This document shows positions 1-5,872 of a stretch of DNA of 6,313 nt, in pieces. The DNA comes from Thermoanaerobaculia bacterium (GTDB lineage: Bacteria > Acidobacteriota > Thermoanaerobaculia > Multivoradales > JAHEKO01). Location: NCBI GenBank assembly GCA_029287645.1, contig JARFQS010000379.1:1-6313 (forward strand). Reading direction: 5' to 3'. Under the pieces are notes generated by a model that had not been told where the DNA came from, searched no databases, and saw nothing but the letters and a program-made list of their open reading frames with translations. The position numbers were made by a program, and so were the translations under genes. The first letter of the stretch is position 1; every line of letters begins with the position of its first letter.

Positions 1-282
1 TTCGACGAGGTCATCACCGCACAGCAGGTGGGCCGCTACAAGCCTTCCACCGAGAACTTCGACTTCGCCCTCGATCGGCTCCAGGTTCCGCCCCAGCAGG
101 TTCTGCACGTGGCCCAGAGCCTGTTCCACGATCACGAGCCCGCGAAACGATTAGGCTTCACCACGGTCTGGATCAACCGGCCGAGCCGATGTCCGGGAGT
201 GGGCGTGGCGCCACCGACGCAAGCCTCGCCTGACGTCGAGCTTCCAGACCTGGCAAGTCTGGCGGAGCTGATGAGCCTTTGA
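1..282 (+). CDS. HAD-superfamily hydrolase, type II haloacid dehalogenase-like (3' part only)
   Basis: The reading frame is open from base 1 and ends at TGA 280-282, so only the last 93 residues are present and the start is outside the window. The residues ITAQQVGRYKPS carry the HAD motif III lysine (residue 14 of the fragment) in the GxYKP form typical of type II haloacid dehalogenases. The stretch HVAQSLFHDHEPAKRLGF followed by TVWINR matches HAD motif IV, with the acid at Asp44 that helps hold Mg2+ or positions the lysine. Family members remove halide from 2-haloacids or act as phosphatases through an N-terminal nucleophilic Asp; that residue would lie upstream and cannot be checked. The substrate therefore stays open. 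The family call is firm; 'dehalogenase' as the true activity is only an inference from subfamily resemblance. Confidence 0.85.
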   Translation, partial: FDEVITAQQVGRYKPSTENFDFALDRLQVPPQQVLHVAQSLFHDHEPAKRLGFTTVWINRPSRCPGVGVAPPTQASPDVELPDLASLAELMSL

Positions 283-293
283 AAGATGGAGAT

Positions 294-322
294 TCTGCTG
301 GAAGCGTCGACTTCACAGCAGA
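294..322 (+). terminator. Candidate stem-loop terminator after the HAD gene
   Basis: Arms TCTGCTGGAAG (294-304) and CTTC-A-CAGCAGA (311-322) pair over 11 base pairs with one bulged A (315) and a six-base loop. The hairpin begins 11 bases after the HAD stop codon. It is not followed by a clear T-run (the next bases are TCCTTACCC), so it may be a factor-dependent terminator, an mRNA 3' end stabiliser or a regulatory element of the next gene. Confidence 0.4.
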
Positions 323-352
323 TCCTTACCCTGGTGAGATAGAGTCGATGGG

Positions 353-1015
353 ATGAGCACGCGAACTCGAGTGGCCCGCTACAGCGTAGCTGAAGAAATT
401 GCCAACAGCATTACACATGGTGTCGGCCTGGTCCTCGCCATCGGTGGGCTGGCGACGCTGACGGCCCTTGCCGCCCTCCACGGCTCGGCGTGGCACGTCG
501 TGGGCTGCAGCATCTTCGGAGCGACGCTGGTTCTTTCCTACTTGACCTCGACGCTCTATCACAGCCTGCCCGCCGCGCGAGCGAAGTCGGTGTTGCGGGT
601 CCTCGACCATTGCGCGATCTTCCTGCTCATAGCGGGGACCTACACCCCGTTCATGCTGGTCAATCTGCGTGGACCTTGGGGTTGGTCTCTGTTCGGTGTC
701 GTCTGGGCGATTGCCGCCCTGGGGATCGTCTTCAAGGTGACCATGCTGCGAAGGTGGACGGCCGTCTCGGTAGCCCTCTACATCGCCATGGGGTGGGTCG
801 TGGTGGTCGCGACCAAGCCCATGCTCGCGGCCGTGGCACCGGGAGGATTGCTGCTCCTGCTCCTCGGAGGCCTGGCCTACACCGCCGGTGTCGTCTTCTA
901 TGCCTGGCGCCGTATTCCTTACCACCACGCCATCTGGCACCTGTTCGTCCTGGCCGGCAGCGTGTTTCATTTCTTCGCCGTTCTCTTCTACGTCATTCCT
1001 CTCGGCACTTCCTGA
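353..1015 (+). CDS. Hemolysin III / TrhA-family (PAQR-like) integral membrane protein
   Basis: The 220-residue protein is almost entirely hydrophobic, with about seven predicted membrane helices, the size and shape of the bacterial HlyIII/TrhA branch of the PAQR superfamily. The family's metal-site motifs are visible: SxxxH at Ser66-His70 (STLYH), Asp85 in LDH, and HxxxH at His192-His196 (HAIWH). The N-terminal ANSITHG and the later AGTYTPF are also typical. Members sit in the inner membrane; homologues are linked to membrane-lipid homeostasis, and the name 'hemolysin' reflects an old assay rather than a proven role. ATG 353 is chosen because it gives the family-typical N-terminus; the ATG at 348 is followed directly by a stop. 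No good Shine-Dalgarno sequence precedes it. The gap to the downstream phosphatase is 32 bases, so the two may share a transcript. Confidence 0.92.
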   Translation: MSTRTRVARYSVAEEIANSITHGVGLVLAIGGLATLTALAALHGSAWHVVGCSIFGATLVLSYLTSTLYHSLPAARAKSVLRVLDHCAIFLLIAGTYTPFMLVNLRGPWGWSLFGVVWAIAALGIVFKVTMLRRWTAVSVALYIAMGWVVVVATKPMLAAVAPGGLLLLLLGGLAYTAGVVFYAWRRIPYHHAIWHLFVLAGSVFHFFAVLFYVIPLGTS

Positions 1016-1047
1016 GGAGCAAACCGTAGAAGCGTCGGCCGAGTGTC

Positions 1048-1632
1048 ATGACCGAGCGAGACAGCCCAGCGAGACTCGTCCTGATCAAGCACTCCGTTCC
1101 GGAGATGCAGATCCACACCGAATCCAGGTTCTGGCACCTCTCCGAGGAAGGGCGCAAGCGGTGTGCGCCCCTGGCCGAGAAGCTGCGCCGGTTCAATCTC
1201 GCCCGTATCGTCTCGAGCAACGAGCCGAAGGCCGTGGAGACAGCCGAGCTGCTGGCGTCCGAGCTGTCCCGGACACATATCGTTCGCCCCGATCTGCAGG
1301 AAAACGATCGCACCGGTCTCGGGTTCGTCGGCGTGGAGGCCTATCAAGATACGTTTCGGCGGTTCTTTGCCGAGCCGGACAGGGTCATCGTGGGAACCGA
1401 AACGGCCGAGGAGGCGCGGGCCCGGTTCACCACGGCTGTCGAGGCCGTTCTCGAGGAATTTCCGGAGGAGACCCTGGCCATCGTCACCCATGGAACGGTG
1501 ATTTCACTACTGGTCTCCGAGCCGACGGCAGAAGAGCGGTTCCGCCTTTGGAGGCGACTCGGGCTTCCGTCGTATGTTGTCGTATCGAGGCCGTCGCTGG
1601 AGATCGTCGAAGAGTTCTACGGTGTCGACTGA
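1048..1632 (+). CDS. Histidine phosphatase family protein (phosphoglycerate mutase-like) with KHS instead of RHG
   Basis: This is a 194-residue protein of the histidine phosphatase (branch 1) superfamily. Members transfer phosphate through a covalent phospho-histidine. The N-terminal nucleophile motif, normally RHG, reads K14-H15-S16 in VLIKHSVPE. LSEEGR (31-36) matches the usual L(T/S)xxGR. IVSSNEPKAVETAE (54-67) corresponds to SSxxxRAxETA but lacks the usual Arg. Glu85 is a candidate acid, and VTHGT (147-151) supplies the second catalytic His148. The catalytic histidines are thus kept while phosphate-binding arginines are replaced, so it is probably active but with altered substrate or affinity. 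The substrate cannot be told. ATG 1048 lacks a strong ribosome-binding site but gives the normal short N-terminal lead into the first beta strand. The VOC gene follows after 39 bases. Confidence 0.85.
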   Translation: MTERDSPARLVLIKHSVPEMQIHTESRFWHLSEEGRKRCAPLAEKLRRFNLARIVSSNEPKAVETAELLASELSRTHIVRPDLQENDRTGLGFVGVEAYQDTFRRFFAEPDRVIVGTETAEEARARFTTAVEAVLEEFPEETLAIVTHGTVISLLVSEPTAEERFRLWRRLGLPSYVVVSRPSLEIVEEFYGVD

Positions 1633-1671
1633 TCCTGCAGCTAGGCAGGCGTGTGGACGAGGGTGCACAAA

Positions 1672-2010
1672 ATGCAGCCGGAACTGAAGTACCACCATAT
1701 CGGGATTCCGACGCAGGAAAAGAGGGAAGACGAAGAGTACCTTGCCGAGTTCAAGGTGTATGTCTCGAGCTTCGATCGCGGCCCCTTCGGGGTGGAATGG
1801 TTGAGGTTCGAGGAGGAAAGCCCGTCACCCGACCTCCTGAAGCGCGTCCCCCATGTCGCTTTCGAGGTGCAGGACCTCGAGGCCGCGATCGCCGGCAAGC
1901 AGGTCTTGATCGAGCCCAACAGCCCTTCGGAGGGAGTCAGGGTCGCCTTCATTGTCGACGATGGAGCGCCGATCGAGTTCCTGGAGTTCTCCGAGCCTCG
2001 AAACCCTTGA
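1672..2010 (+). CDS. VOC (glyoxalase/bleomycin-resistance fold) family protein
   Basis: A 112-residue protein with two beta-alpha-beta-beta-beta halves of the vicinal oxygen chelate fold. The N-terminal YHHIGIPT (7-14) and the central PHVAFEVQDLEAA (60-72) are the starts of the two halves. Likely metal ligands are His8 or His9, an acid near Glu47, His61 and Glu105 (IEFLEF). Single-domain members of this size work as dimers; the substrate (methylglyoxal adduct, aromatic compound or other) is not deducible. An in-frame GTG at 1651 would add seven residues (MWTRVHK), but ATG 1672 has GAGGG about eight bases upstream and places HHIG where homologues have it, so I prefer 1672. mtgA begins 10 bases after the stop, which suggests co-transcription. 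Confidence 0.85.
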   Translation: MQPELKYHHIGIPTQEKREDEEYLAEFKVYVSSFDRGPFGVEWLRFEEESPSPDLLKRVPHVAFEVQDLEAAIAGKQVLIEPNSPSEGVRVAFIVDDGAPIEFLEFSEPRNP

Positions 2011-2020
2011 GGGCTGAGTT

Positions 2021-2707
2021 GTGAGTCGGAAGCGGCGACGCCGGAAGCGCCGGAAGCGAGCCGCGTGGCTGGTGCTCGCGTTGGTCATCAGCCTGCCGAT
2101 CCTGATCGTCCTGCCCTGGCGGTGGCTCGAGCCTCCGGAAAGTGCCTTCATGATGCGGTCCCGAGCCGCGGGCGCGGAGATCCACCACCAGTGGGTGCCG
2201 TGGCCGGCGATCTCCCCCTATCTGCCGATCGCGGTCGTAGCGGCTGAGGATCAGAAGTTCCCCGAGCACCGAGGGTTCGACACCGAATCCATCCGGTCTG
2301 CCCTGGAAGAGAATGGATCCAAGGGGCGCGGCGCCAGCACCATTTCCCAGCAGGTCGTGAAGAACCTCTATCTGTGGCCCGGCAGGAGCTGGGTCCGAAA
2401 AGGGATCGAGGCGTATCTGACAGTCTTTCTCGAGACCCTGTGGCCGAAGCAACGAATTCTCGAGGTCTACCTGAACATTGCGGAGCTCGGCCCCGGCATC
2501 TTCGGAGCCGAGGCTGCCGCTCAGGGGTTCTTCGGCAAGCCGGCTTCTGAATTGACCGCAAGGGAGGCAGCACTATTGGCGGCCGTGCTTCCGAGCCCGA
2601 AACGGATGTCTCCGGCCCGGCCCTCACCGTATGTCGAGGAAAGGGTGGATTGGGTTCTTCGGCAGATGGAGCAGCTCGGGGGGCCGGCCTATCTGGAAGG
2701 GATGTAA
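2021..2707 (+). CDS. mtgA: Monofunctional biosynthetic peptidoglycan transglycosylase
   Basis: The 228-residue GT51-family enzyme polymerises lipid II into glycan strands at the outer face of the inner membrane, without a transpeptidase domain. A very basic N-terminus (residues 3-13, nearly all Arg/Lys) precedes one anchor helix (about 14-31). The five GT51 motifs are present: [10 protein letters not shown] with catalytic Glu76; [12 protein letters not shown] (104-115); RKGIE (126-130) with the second catalytic Glu130; [13 protein letters not shown] (143-155); and the C-terminal region with [12 protein letters not shown] and [12 protein letters not shown]. Length matches typical MtgA (about 225-245). 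The GTG start at 2021 has AGGG about seven bases upstream overlapping the VOC stop. The HD-domain gene follows after 9 bases. Nothing in the sequence suggests inactivation, and the anchor helix supports a Gram-negative host. Confidence 0.95.
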   Translation: MSRKRRRRKRRKRAAWLVLALVISLPILIVLPWRWLEPPESAFMMRSRAAGAEIHHQWVPWPAISPYLPIAVVAAEDQKFPEHRGFDTESIRSALEENGSKGRGASTISQQVVKNLYLWPGRSWVRKGIEAYLTVFLETLWPKQRILEVYLNIAELGPGIFGAEAAAQGFFGKPASELTAREAALLAAVLPSPKRMSPARPSPYVEERVDWVLRQMEQLGGPAYLEGM

Positions 2708-2716
2708 GGGAGCTCC

Positions 2717-3367
2717 ATGCGTGACCAGGATCAATGGGAAGAGCTCTTCCAAGAGTTCTTGCGCGACCGGATGGGAACTGATCCGGCCCACGGATTGGAC
2801 CATGTGCGGCGCGTAGTAGCCAATGCTCGCCGACTCGCGGAGGCCGAAGGGGCGAAGCTCGAAGTGGTCCTGCCAGCCGCCTGGTTGCACGATTGCGTAG
2901 TTGTACCCAAAGACTCTCCTGACAGAACCAGGGCCTCGACCCAGGCGTCTCGGACCGCGCGTGAGTGGCTCGCGAGAGCTGGCTACGATCGGTCCCTTCT
3001 CGACGAGATCGAGCACGCCATCGCCTCCCACAGCTTCTCGGCCGGCCTTTCGCCTCGAACGATCGAAGCCAAGGTAGTGCAGGATGCCGACCGGATCGAC
3101 TCTCTGGGAGCCATAGGAATCGCCCGATGCCTGATGCTGGGGGGCAATCTCGAGCGTCCCCTGTACGATTCGGATGACCCGTTCTGCGAAGGTCGAGAGC
3201 CCGACGACTCGATCTCCACGATCGACCACTTCTACACCAAGCTGCTCCGATTGAGCGACACCATGCAGACCGACTCCGGGCGCAAGGAGGCGACAAAGCG
3301 CACAGAGTTCATGCTCTTCTTTCTGCAGAGATTGACAGAGGAGCTATCAGCCACCCAGAAGGGCTGA
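2717..3367 (+). CDS. HD-domain metal-dependent phosphohydrolase, YedJ-like
   Basis: A 216-residue HD-superfamily protein. The conserved metal ligands are visible in order: His29 in AHGLDHVRRV, His58-Asp59 in AAWLHDC, additional His100 and His105 in EHAIASHSF, and Asp125 in QDADRIDSLGA. This pattern and the later DHFYTKLLRL segment are characteristic of the YedJ-type HD proteins of about 200-230 residues. Such enzymes hydrolyse phosphate esters or nucleotides; the physiological substrate of this subgroup is not established to my knowledge. ATG 2717 has a good ribosome-binding site (AAGGGAG ending four bases before the start) that overlaps the end of mtgA, so translation may be coupled. It is the last gene of the close-packed VOC-mtgA-HD run. 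Confidence 0.88.
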   Translation: MRDQDQWEELFQEFLRDRMGTDPAHGLDHVRRVVANARRLAEAEGAKLEVVLPAAWLHDCVVVPKDSPDRTRASTQASRTAREWLARAGYDRSLLDEIEHAIASHSFSAGLSPRTIEAKVVQDADRIDSLGAIGIARCLMLGGNLERPLYDSDDPFCEGREPDDSISTIDHFYTKLLRLSDTMQTDSGRKEATKRTEFMLFFLQRLTEELSATQKG

Positions 3368-3449
3368 CTCCAGGAGCACGATTCCGATATTCGGAGATGT
3401 GCGACACGGCCACCCATCGCGGGTGTAGGCTGTCTGCAAGGAGGACGTC

Positions 3450-3701
3450 ATGAAACTGGATGTCAAGGCCTTCGCGATCGCCTGCGGTCTACTGATGGGA
3501 CTGGGGCTCTTCCTGGTGACCTGGTGGATCATCCTTCTCGATGGTCCGTCGGACCGCATGACCTTCATCGGTCAGATCTATCGAGGCTACGGTCTCAACG
3601 GACTCGGCAGTCTCGCCGGTCTCGTCTGGGGCCTGGTCGACGGCGCAATTGGGGGTGCGATCTTCGCCTGGCTCTACAACTCCCTGGCTGCTCGCTCGTA
3701 G
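3450..3701 (+). CDS. Small two-helix membrane protein ('bacteriophage holin'-type annotation)
   Basis: An 83-residue protein with two hydrophobic helices (about residues 8-30 and 53-77) joined by a short polar loop containing [17 protein letters not shown]. The sequence resembles a family of small chromosomal proteins (MKL-KAFA-CGL-G-G at the N-terminus, [20 protein letters not shown] at the C-terminus) that databases label 'bacteriophage holin'. No phage gene is present here, so a holin role is unlikely to be its real job; it is better read as a conserved inner-membrane protein of unknown function. The start is secure: AAGGAGG at 3438-3444 lies five bases before ATG 3450. It stands apart from its neighbours by 82 bases upstream and 91 downstream, so it may be transcribed alone. 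Confidence 0.8.
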   Translation: MKLDVKAFAIACGLLMGLGLFLVTWWIILLDGPSDRMTFIGQIYRGYGLNGLGSLAGLVWGLVDGAIGGAIFAWLYNSLAARS

Positions 3702-3734
3702 AACACCTCGCTCGGCCATCGATCGGCATCCTGA

Positions 3735-3754
3735 TTCGAGTCCGAAGACTCGAA
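3735..3754 (+). repeat. Perfect 8-bp inverted repeat between the holin-like gene and acyP
   Basis: Arms TTCGAGTC (3735-3742) and GACTCGAA (3747-3754) are exact reverse complements around the four-base loop CGAA. No T-run follows. It could end transcription of the upstream gene, act as an operator for acylphosphatase, or both; a weak extended -10-like string (TGCTATCGT, 3756-3764) begins just after it. Confidence 0.5.
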
Positions 3755-3792
3755 GTGCTATCGTTCGCCGTACCTTCGAGAAGGGCCGATCG

Positions 3793-4068
3793 ATGTTGAA
3801 GAAGGTCAAGGCAATTGTGGTGGGCCGTGTGCAGGGTGTCTGGTTCAGGGCCAACACCGTGCAGGAGGCGAAGCTGTTGGGAGTCCGCGGATACGCGCGG
3901 AATCTGCCCGATGGCTCGGTCGAGATCGTCGCCGAGGGTGAGAGCGAGGCGGTCGATGCGTTGATCGCCTGGGCTGGTGAGGGCCCACCTCTGGCAATCG
4001 TACGCCATGTGCGGGTGGAAGATCTGGACTACGAGGAAGAGTTCTCCAGCTTTGGAGTTCGCCATTGA
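3793..4068 (+). CDS. acyP: Acylphosphatase
   Basis: A 91-residue protein, the normal size for this alpha/beta enzyme, which hydrolyses the carboxyl-phosphate bond of acyl phosphates such as acetyl phosphate or carbamoyl phosphate in the cytosol. The signature [11 protein letters not shown] (9-19) contains the phosphate-binding loop and catalytic Arg19. [20 protein letters not shown] (30-49) contains catalytic Asn37 and the second family signature. ATG 3793 has GAGAAGGG seven bases upstream; the reading frame is open further upstream to 3649, but that extension has no similarity to the family and overlaps the preceding gene, so the shorter start is used. A gene for a small exported protein starts 50 bases after the stop. 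Confidence 0.95.
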   Translation: MLKKVKAIVVGRVQGVWFRANTVQEAKLLGVRGYARNLPDGSVEIVAEGESEAVDALIAWAGEGPPLAIVRHVRVEDLDYEEEFSSFGVRH

Positions 4069-4118
4069 GCTCCGCAATCTGTGCGGCGGTTCGAACGAGT
4101 CTGAAAAGGAGATGGATC

Positions 4119-4502
4119 ATGCGCCGATGCTCGCTACGAGCCCTTGCACTGGTAGTCGTCACAGTACTCATGGCAGCCATTCCAGCCTTGGTAGGGGCCT
4201 CTGGCCTGGCGGTAGATTTGGATCTCGCGCCGTCCACTGAAGGGGCCGGGCTCTATGAGGCGACTGCCCAGATTCAGGATGCCGAGTCTGGCGAGATGCT
4301 CTCCGTGCCGACGATCGTGTTTCCGAAGGGCGAGGACGCAGCGAAGGTGACCTCGTCGACACCGAGTGGCGGCATCCTCGAGTTCAGGATCTCGATCAGC
4401 CCCGATGATTCAGCGGTGACCTACGCTGTCGAGCGTCGAGAGGGCGGCGATGTCGTTGCATCGCAGAAGGCGACGATTCGACTGGCAACGCACGGCGAAT
4501 AG
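4119..4502 (+). CDS. Small exported protein of unknown function
   Basis: A 127-residue protein I do not recognise. The first 27 or so residues form a classic Sec signal peptide: basic MRRCSLR, a hydrophobic core (ALALVVVTVLMAAIPAL) and a likely signal peptidase I site after VGA (residue 27). The Cys at position 4 is too early to be a lipobox. The mature part, about 100 residues, is acidic and rich in alternating hydrophobic/polar segments (GLYEATAQIQDAESGE, ILEFRISISPDDSAVTYAV), which suggests an all-beta periplasmic domain. ATG 4119 follows AGGAG (4107-4111) at seven bases. The frame is open upstream to 4065, but that extension would put residues before the signal peptide and overlaps acyP, so it is rejected. 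Location is probably the periplasm. Confidence 0.75.
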   Translation: MRRCSLRALALVVVTVLMAAIPALVGASGLAVDLDLAPSTEGAGLYEATAQIQDAESGEMLSVPTIVFPKGEDAAKVTSSTPSGGILEFRISISPDDSAVTYAVERREGGDVVASQKATIRLATHGE

Positions 4503-4522
4503 TCGAGTTGCGCCCCGCTGGT

Positions 4523-4538
4523 CGGTTGTTGGCAACCG
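4523..4538 (+). repeat. Short hairpin between the exported-protein gene and dinB
   Basis: Arms CGGTTG (4523-4528) and CAACCG (4533-4538) pair perfectly around TTGG, 20 bases after the upstream stop codon. There is no T-run, so its role as a terminator is uncertain. Confidence 0.3.
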
Positions 4539-4569
4539 TGCATCCGTGATCCTGAGAGGAGGTCGAATC

Positions 4570-5073
4570 GTGTTCATCGAGCACATTCATCACATCATGG
4601 TTCGGGAGCTGGAAGGCATGAAGAGAGAGATCCTGGCCTACCAGGACGAGGCCGACATCTGGCGATCGGTACCTGGTCTCCCGAATACTGCCGGGACCAT
4701 CGCACTCCACGTTTCGGGCTGCCTGCAGCACTTCGTGGGCGCTCAACTGGGGAAGTCGGGCTTCATTCGGGACCGGGAGGCCGAGTTTTCTCGTCGTGCC
4801 CTTTCCGCAGCCGATATCGTCGAAGATCTGGATGAGGCCATCGGCGCCGTAGATGCGACCTTTGCAGGTCTCGAGGAAGGCGCCATGAACCGTCCCTTTC
4901 CGCAGGAGATCGCGGGTGTCCGCCCCACCGCCGGAGAGTACCTGGTCCACCTGGTGGCTCACACCGCCTATCACCTGGGGCAGATCGACTACCACCGACG
5001 CTGTGTTACCGGGGATTCGTCCACGGCAGGAGTGCTCTCTCCCCGCGATCTCAAGTCTGCCGCAACCAGCTGA
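4570..5073 (+). CDS. DinB-family (four-helix bundle, metal-binding) protein
   Basis: A 167-residue helical protein of the DinB/YfiT superfamily. The superfamily's His triad is visible: His47 in TIALHVSG and His131/His135 in AHTAYHLGQIDYHRR, the second pair matching the usual HxxxH-x-GQ pattern; these bind a divalent metal in characterised homologues. Relatives include thiol-transferases (bacillithiol or mycothiol) and damage-inducible proteins; this one could be a thiol-dependent detoxification enzyme, but no substrate can be read from the sequence. GTG 4570 is preceded by an excellent AGGAGGT (4557-4563) at six bases, so the longer open frame back to 4450 is not used. The stop lies only 10 bases from the 3' end of the opposing MerB-like gene. 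Confidence 0.85.
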   Translation: MFIEHIHHIMVRELEGMKREILAYQDEADIWRSVPGLPNTAGTIALHVSGCLQHFVGAQLGKSGFIRDREAEFSRRALSAADIVEDLDEAIGAVDATFAGLEEGAMNRPFPQEIAGVRPTAGEYLVHLVAHTAYHLGQIDYHRRCVTGDSSTAGVLSPRDLKSAATS

Positions 5074-5083
5074 CGAGGGTGCC

Positions 5084-5830
5084 CTAGTCCAAGCCGAATA
5101 GAGCCGCCTGGCCGATGGGCGAGGAGAATGCGGCATGCTCGAGCGTCAGCAACGCTCCGTCTACGAGCTTGCCGGCTTCGAAGTGTTCCAGAGCGTGGTC
5201 TTCTGACCAGAAGAAGACGCTGTTGTGTCAGTAGGCGTGGATGATGTTGGGTTCACGAAATCTCGGCCAGTCGATCTGCGGCTCGAAGAACATCGGCTTC
5301 GACCCTGCCCGCTCGATCTCGTACCGCATCTCGCTGTCGGCAGTGAACCGTATGGGCTCATCACAGTGGGCACACACCGTGTCGATCGTCGCCTGGGTCA
5401 GTCTGTCGGTCAGTCGCCCTTGCACGAAGGGCGCGATGAAGACATCCTCCGCTCAGGCACCGTACAGGCGTTCACCCGTGCTGAAGGTGAGCTTGTGGGG
5501 AGTCTTGTCGGTGGTAACCGGAAAGGCCCATGAGACGGCTCCTTCGGAGGTCCGGACCAGAAAGAACAGATGGCGCTCGAGCTCGTCGAGGATCTCGACA
5601 ACCCGGGGGAGCGGGATCTCGAACTGGCTGGCGAAGGACCCGGGCGCGATCGGCTTTCCGGTTCGGACCAGCTCCGTGACCGCGGCGCGTCGGATCTTGT
5701 GATGATCGGCGGACATGAATGCGAGCCGCTTGCGCCCCCGCTCGACCGCGTCGAGAACCAGCTGCTTCCACTCGGCTGTTGGGAGCGAGGTCAGGGATCC
5801 GTTCTCGACGATGTGCAGCTCCGGGTCCAT
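5084..5830 (-). CDS. MerB-like organomercurial/alkylmercury lyase with two selenocysteines (TGA recoded at 5453-5455 and 5228-5230)
   Basis: Read from ATG 5830 to TAG 5086-5084 with two TGA codons decoded, the frame gives 248 residues, close to MerB plus a longer N-terminal part. MerB cleaves carbon-mercury bonds using Cys96, Asp99 and Cys159. Here TPHKL then RLYGA-U126-AED129 matches MerB RLYAW-C96-ALD99, and IIHAY-U201-HNSVFF matches the MerB segment C159-CHVHFF counted from the shared FF; SED follows as in MerB. CAHC (153-156) resembles the SHC region around MerB Cys117. So both catalytic cysteines are UGA and the Asp is kept. Each UGA has a SECIS-like hairpin downstream. The N-terminal 80 residues (KIRRAAVTELVRTGKPI, LPRVVEILDEL) look like MerB's winged-helix part. 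ATG 5830 follows GGAGA at six bases; ATG 5851 would add seven residues. A related MerB-like selenoprotein (SaoL) has, as I recall, been reported in Sec-dependent organometallic systems. Substrate and metal are inference. Confidence 0.85.
5192..5221 (-). promoter_or_regulatory. SECIS-like hairpin for the second UGA (5228-5230)
   Basis: On the minus strand, six bases after the UGA, a 30-base hairpin forms: lower stem AGCGU with ACGCU (5 bp), a 2x2 internal loop (CU/CC), upper stem UCUUCU with AGAAGA (6 bp) and apical loop GGUC. The loop starts 19 bases after the UGA. Bacterial SECIS elements, such as the one in E. coli fdhF, have a GU-containing apical loop at a similar distance (17 bases there, loop with GGUC). 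Confidence 0.7.
5415..5433 (-). promoter_or_regulatory. SECIS-like hairpin for the first UGA (5453-5455)
   Basis: On the minus strand, 19 bases after the UGA, arms CGCCCUU (5433-5427) and AAGGGCG (5421-5415) pair perfectly over 7 bp around the loop CGUGC. The loop begins 26 bases after the UGA, inside the range usual for bacterial SECIS elements (about 16-37), and contains the required GU. The element lies within the coding region, as expected in bacteria. Confidence 0.6.
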
Positions 5831-5872
5831 GGCAAGTCTCCGACTGGGCATTCTCAGTGGATGGACCCTTGG

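Noticed and set aside
326..970. 214-residue minus-strand open frame opposite the HlyIII gene
   Set aside because: Its composition (Gln/Glu/Arg/Gly-rich, no hydrophobic core) is that of the antisense of a membrane protein gene.
1634..1649. CCTGC/GCAGG hairpin between the phosphatase and VOC genes
   Set aside because: Only 5 bp with no T-run, inside a likely operon; easily explained by chance in GC-rich DNA.
888..2024. 378-residue plus-strand open frame
   Set aside because: It overlaps three well-supported genes in another frame and has the low-complexity Arg-rich composition of a shadow frame.
2148..3296. 382-residue minus-strand open frame
   Set aside because: It lies opposite mtgA and the HD gene, is rich in Arg/Ser/Pro as GC-rich antisense frames are, and shows no domain.
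4450..4569. Upstream extension of the DinB-family protein
   Set aside because: The GTG at 4570 has a near-perfect AGGAGGT at six bases and matches the family's N-terminus; the extension overlaps the preceding gene.
5228..5425. Separate 65-residue minus-strand gene
   Set aside because: It is the middle part of the selenoprotein between the two UGA codons; its apparent GTG start is internal and lies in the hairpin loop.
5084..5830. Pseudogene explanation for the interrupted MerB-like frame
   Set aside because: There is no frameshift, both stops are TGA, both sit on the catalytic cysteine positions, and both are followed by GU-loop hairpins. Decay would not be expected to give this pattern.
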